Source of the DNA: Bacteroidota bacterium
GTDB taxonomy: Bacteria; Bacteroidota; Ignavibacteria; UBA10030; UBA8401
NCBI GenBank assembly: GCA_030824295.1
Contig: JAVBYA010000123.1
Coordinates: 1 to 5,623 of the forward strand
Length of the DNA stretch: 5,623 nucleotides
Direction: 5' to 3'
Shown: positions 5,301-5,623 of the stretch, piece by piece
How the letters are laid out: every line of letters starts with the position of its first letter
How positions within the stretch are numbered: the first letter of the stretch is position 1
Program-made: the position numbers and the translations under genes
Notes under the pieces: model-generated
Told to the model about the DNA's origin: nothing
Seen by the model: the letters and a program-made list of their open reading frames with translations, nothing else
Databases searched by the model: none

Positions 5301-5623
5301 CGGTGCCGTCGGACAGTTTCACGACGATGCGGTATCGACCGACATCTGCCGGTGCGGGAGCCCACGAGAACAGCCCTGCAACGGTGATCGTCGGTCCGGG
5401 AGGAGCATCATGCAGAGAAAAAACGATCGGGTCGTTGTCGGGATCGGTTCCGGTGAACTGCACACTCACTGTCTGTCCGGTCTGGATGGCGACCGAGTCG
5501 GGAGTGACAGAGGTGAAGAGCGGCGGCCGGTTCCGGTTCGTGACGGTGATGGAAGCCTGTTTGGATGCGAATTGTCCTTTACCGTCGTGCACCACGAACC
5601 CGATCGGATACGTTCCCGCCTGC
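2359..5623 (-). CDS. Large secreted multi-domain protein with Ig-like repeats and T9SS type A sorting domain (5' end outside window)
   Basis: The frame is open from the right edge to TAG at 2361-2359, giving 1,087 codons; the true start lies beyond the window, since the reading already begins inside an Ig-like repeat (TYPIGFVV, DGKG). Counting from the GTG at 5595, the domains are: the end of one repeat (1-21); three cadherin/He_PIG-like repeats of about 88 residues (22-113, 114-202, 203-290) with NRPPxF openings and DPDND motifs; an ASH/choice-of-anchor-D-like beta domain (293-397); an amidotransferase-like alpha/beta domain (about 401-637); a domain with YQLISIPLE and GYSMIGNPFPYPVSW (648-808); a beta-rich region (820-965); and the sorting domain (984-1078). 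It should cross the outer membrane by T9SS and be released or anchored at the surface, probably in adhesion or binding. No catalytic motif is visible. The visible part contains no cysteine. It converges with the kinase gene. Confidence 0.93.
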   Translation of the reverse strand, partial: QAGTYPIGFVVHDGKGQFASKQASITVTNRNRPPLFTSVTPDSVAIQTGQTVSVQFTGTDPDNDPIVFSLHDAPPGPTITVAGLFSWAPAPADVGRYRIVVKLSDGTALNFDTLIVNVQSGNTPPQFTRTMPDTAVAEGEEFTFHYAVFDEQNGPLTWSFGADTPEGMVLSSNGVLTWKPGFDQSGVYTIIVRVRDPQFSVTDTALLTVLNTNRPPQFTEVLADTIVLVDSLFTYHWQGSDPDNDSLTFSLVRSPGGATFTSGGRLSWLPAALARETLIVSLSDGIVTLLDTAVVRVTGLPSLSVQTTRLDFGTTAYGTRPVLPVTITNTGRVPLSLVRYRGMPDDGSFAVDAQDSVSIPSAGSVLFRFTYAPGQIGTHRGSFLYMTNDPRQPMLMVEMSGTAISVAAVKRSVLVDMTHDPVFPLRDSIAGMTQLFQALRASGVHVAFAETAFAPAGYDALLLIAPQRSYTAAERTMLRQFIADGGLVAAMDQPTAAGKPNALYELLRDTLLASGMELRNIAAVDSFNNHHGDPFAPMITRFADAKHPYLSGVDSIVTFYGSYVLTDSSAVPFATVTAPANAPAEEGKRAAVAAMKRIGKGTLLVLGSAAMWQNAPPESFHGTSGIAAKDNFTFALNVFSIDEDYVIAMPAKTPNEIYQLISIPLETKDVDVIAALKANLGEIDPLKWRLFGRYDAATKRYREFPSAGFTSLVRGEAYWLITRGEFALNFGSVTVLPAQDYFSIRIPPGYSMIGNPFPYPVSWKNSRIGDSVQTVLWGYSPATNAFVAESLVLAPFRGYFVKNLSQDSVTIHINPVSVPLAKRGTGTMLADGDWRVTIDALSGKGADAGNIAGVTAGAEMEYDRFDISEPPTTPTDFVQVQFTNDRWSRQKGAYAVDMRPAAAEGHVWEFEVRSAAPSAAVHLSFGQTGTLPPGFGWYLVDIGSERVHRFDRSYEYRFTMAKNQTQRRFRLVAGKQTFAEQNTGGIPLTAASFALGQNHPNPFNPSTYIQYTLGHSGVVQLEIYNVLGQRVRQLRNEQQSIGTHRVEWDAKDDAGETVSSGVYFYKVTVTNNNEKLFSETKKMVLMK
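2362..2646 (-). other. T9SS type A C-terminal sorting domain (Por_Secre_tail-like)
   Basis: The last 95 residues begin ALGQNHPNPFNPSTYIQYTL, followed by VQLEIYNVLGQRVRQL, a short HRVEWDAKDDAGETVSSGVY segment and a final strand ending KKMVLMK. This is the standard order of the T9SS type A sorting fold: NPFNP box, 'VYNVLGQ' strand, 'W.G.D..G..V.SGVY' turn, and a short basic tail. It marks the protein for export through the type IX translocon, with cleavage of the tail expected on export. Confidence 0.93.
3685..4395 (-). other. Embedded glutamine-amidotransferase-like (DUF4350-like) domain without a catalytic cysteine
   Basis: Residues about 401-637 (from GTG 5595) alternate strands and helices: SVLVDMTHD, a helix MTQLFQALRASG, YDALLLIAPQ, the helix TAAERTMLRQFIADGG, and later GKGTLLVLGSAAMW. 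The AERxxLxxFxxxGG pattern resembles the DUF4350/ThuA-like branch of the class I amidotransferase fold, in which many members have no enzymatic activity. No Cys, His, Glu catalytic triad is apparent, so a binding or scaffold role is inferred. Family assignment is from pattern alone and tentative. Confidence 0.5.
4726..5532 (-). repeat. Three tandem Ig/cadherin-like protein repeats of about 88 residues
   Basis: The repeats lie at 5532-5257, 5256-4990 and 4989-4726. Each opens with (N)xPPxFT, carries a central D(P)DND or DEQNG turn followed by a xxFSL/TWSF strand, then a G.L/F.W.P segment, and closes with V.(L/V).(D)G..... DT..(V/L).V. The first and third share DPDND; the second has DEQNG instead. 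The DxDND acidic turn suggests calcium binding, as in cadherin-type repeats. A further partial repeat continues beyond the right edge, so the array is longer than seen. Confidence 0.8.

Noticed and set aside
5593..5595. GTG at 5595 as the real start of the secreted protein
   Set aside because: The frame stays open upstream to the window edge and the upstream codons (QAGTYPIGFV) continue an Ig-like repeat, so the start lies outside the window.

Overview
This 5.6 kb window comes from a moderately GC-rich chromosome. The long right-hand gene ends in a type IX secretion (T9SS) type A sorting domain with the motif HPNPFNPSTYIQY. That signature, together with the multi-domain secreted architecture, points to the Bacteroidota/Ignavibacteria/Chlorobi side of the tree or a related T9SS-bearing lineage. 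This is inference from one protein; there is no rRNA or other marker to fix the taxon.

Layout, left to right. (1) Positions 1-593, minus strand: the N-terminal 197 residues of a MerR-type regulator of the CarA/CarH/LitR kind. It has a winged-helix domain, then a helical cap, and runs off the left edge just where the cobalamin-binding fold would begin. The cap and ligand motifs of cobalamin photoreceptors are not conserved. (2) Positions 594-840: a divergent, AT-rich promoter region with a good promoter for the regulator, a MerR-style inverted repeat inside its 17-bp spacer, a perfect 8-bp hairpin with a GCAA loop, and a weaker extended -10 box facing right. (3) Positions 841-2161, plus strand: a tight two-gene operon encoding a low-molecular-weight protein-tyrosine-phosphatase-type enzyme and a fructosamine/ketosamine-3-kinase family enzyme, 4 bases apart. 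In other organisms members of these two families act one after the other on ribulosamine or erythrulosamine adducts of proteins, so this is best read as a protein-deglycation (repair) pair. (4) Positions 2162-2358: a convergent intergenic region dense in small repeats: degenerate CACAAAG-type units, a hairpin, a tandem 8-mer, and six half-sites of GGTGAC/GTCACC arranged as three palindromes. (5) Positions 2359-5623, minus strand: the C-terminal 1,087 codons of a very large secreted or surface protein. It carries tandem Ig/cadherin-like repeats, an ASH/choice-of-anchor-D-like domain, an apparently non-catalytic amidotransferase-like domain, a 'GYSMIGNPF' beta domain and the T9SS sorting signal. 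It contains no cysteine in the visible part.

The window therefore holds two complete genes and two that run off the edges. The regulator and the deglycation operon share a divergent promoter region, so the regulator may influence the operon. The secreted protein is an independent, convergent unit. I found no CRISPR array, tRNA, rRNA or transposase.
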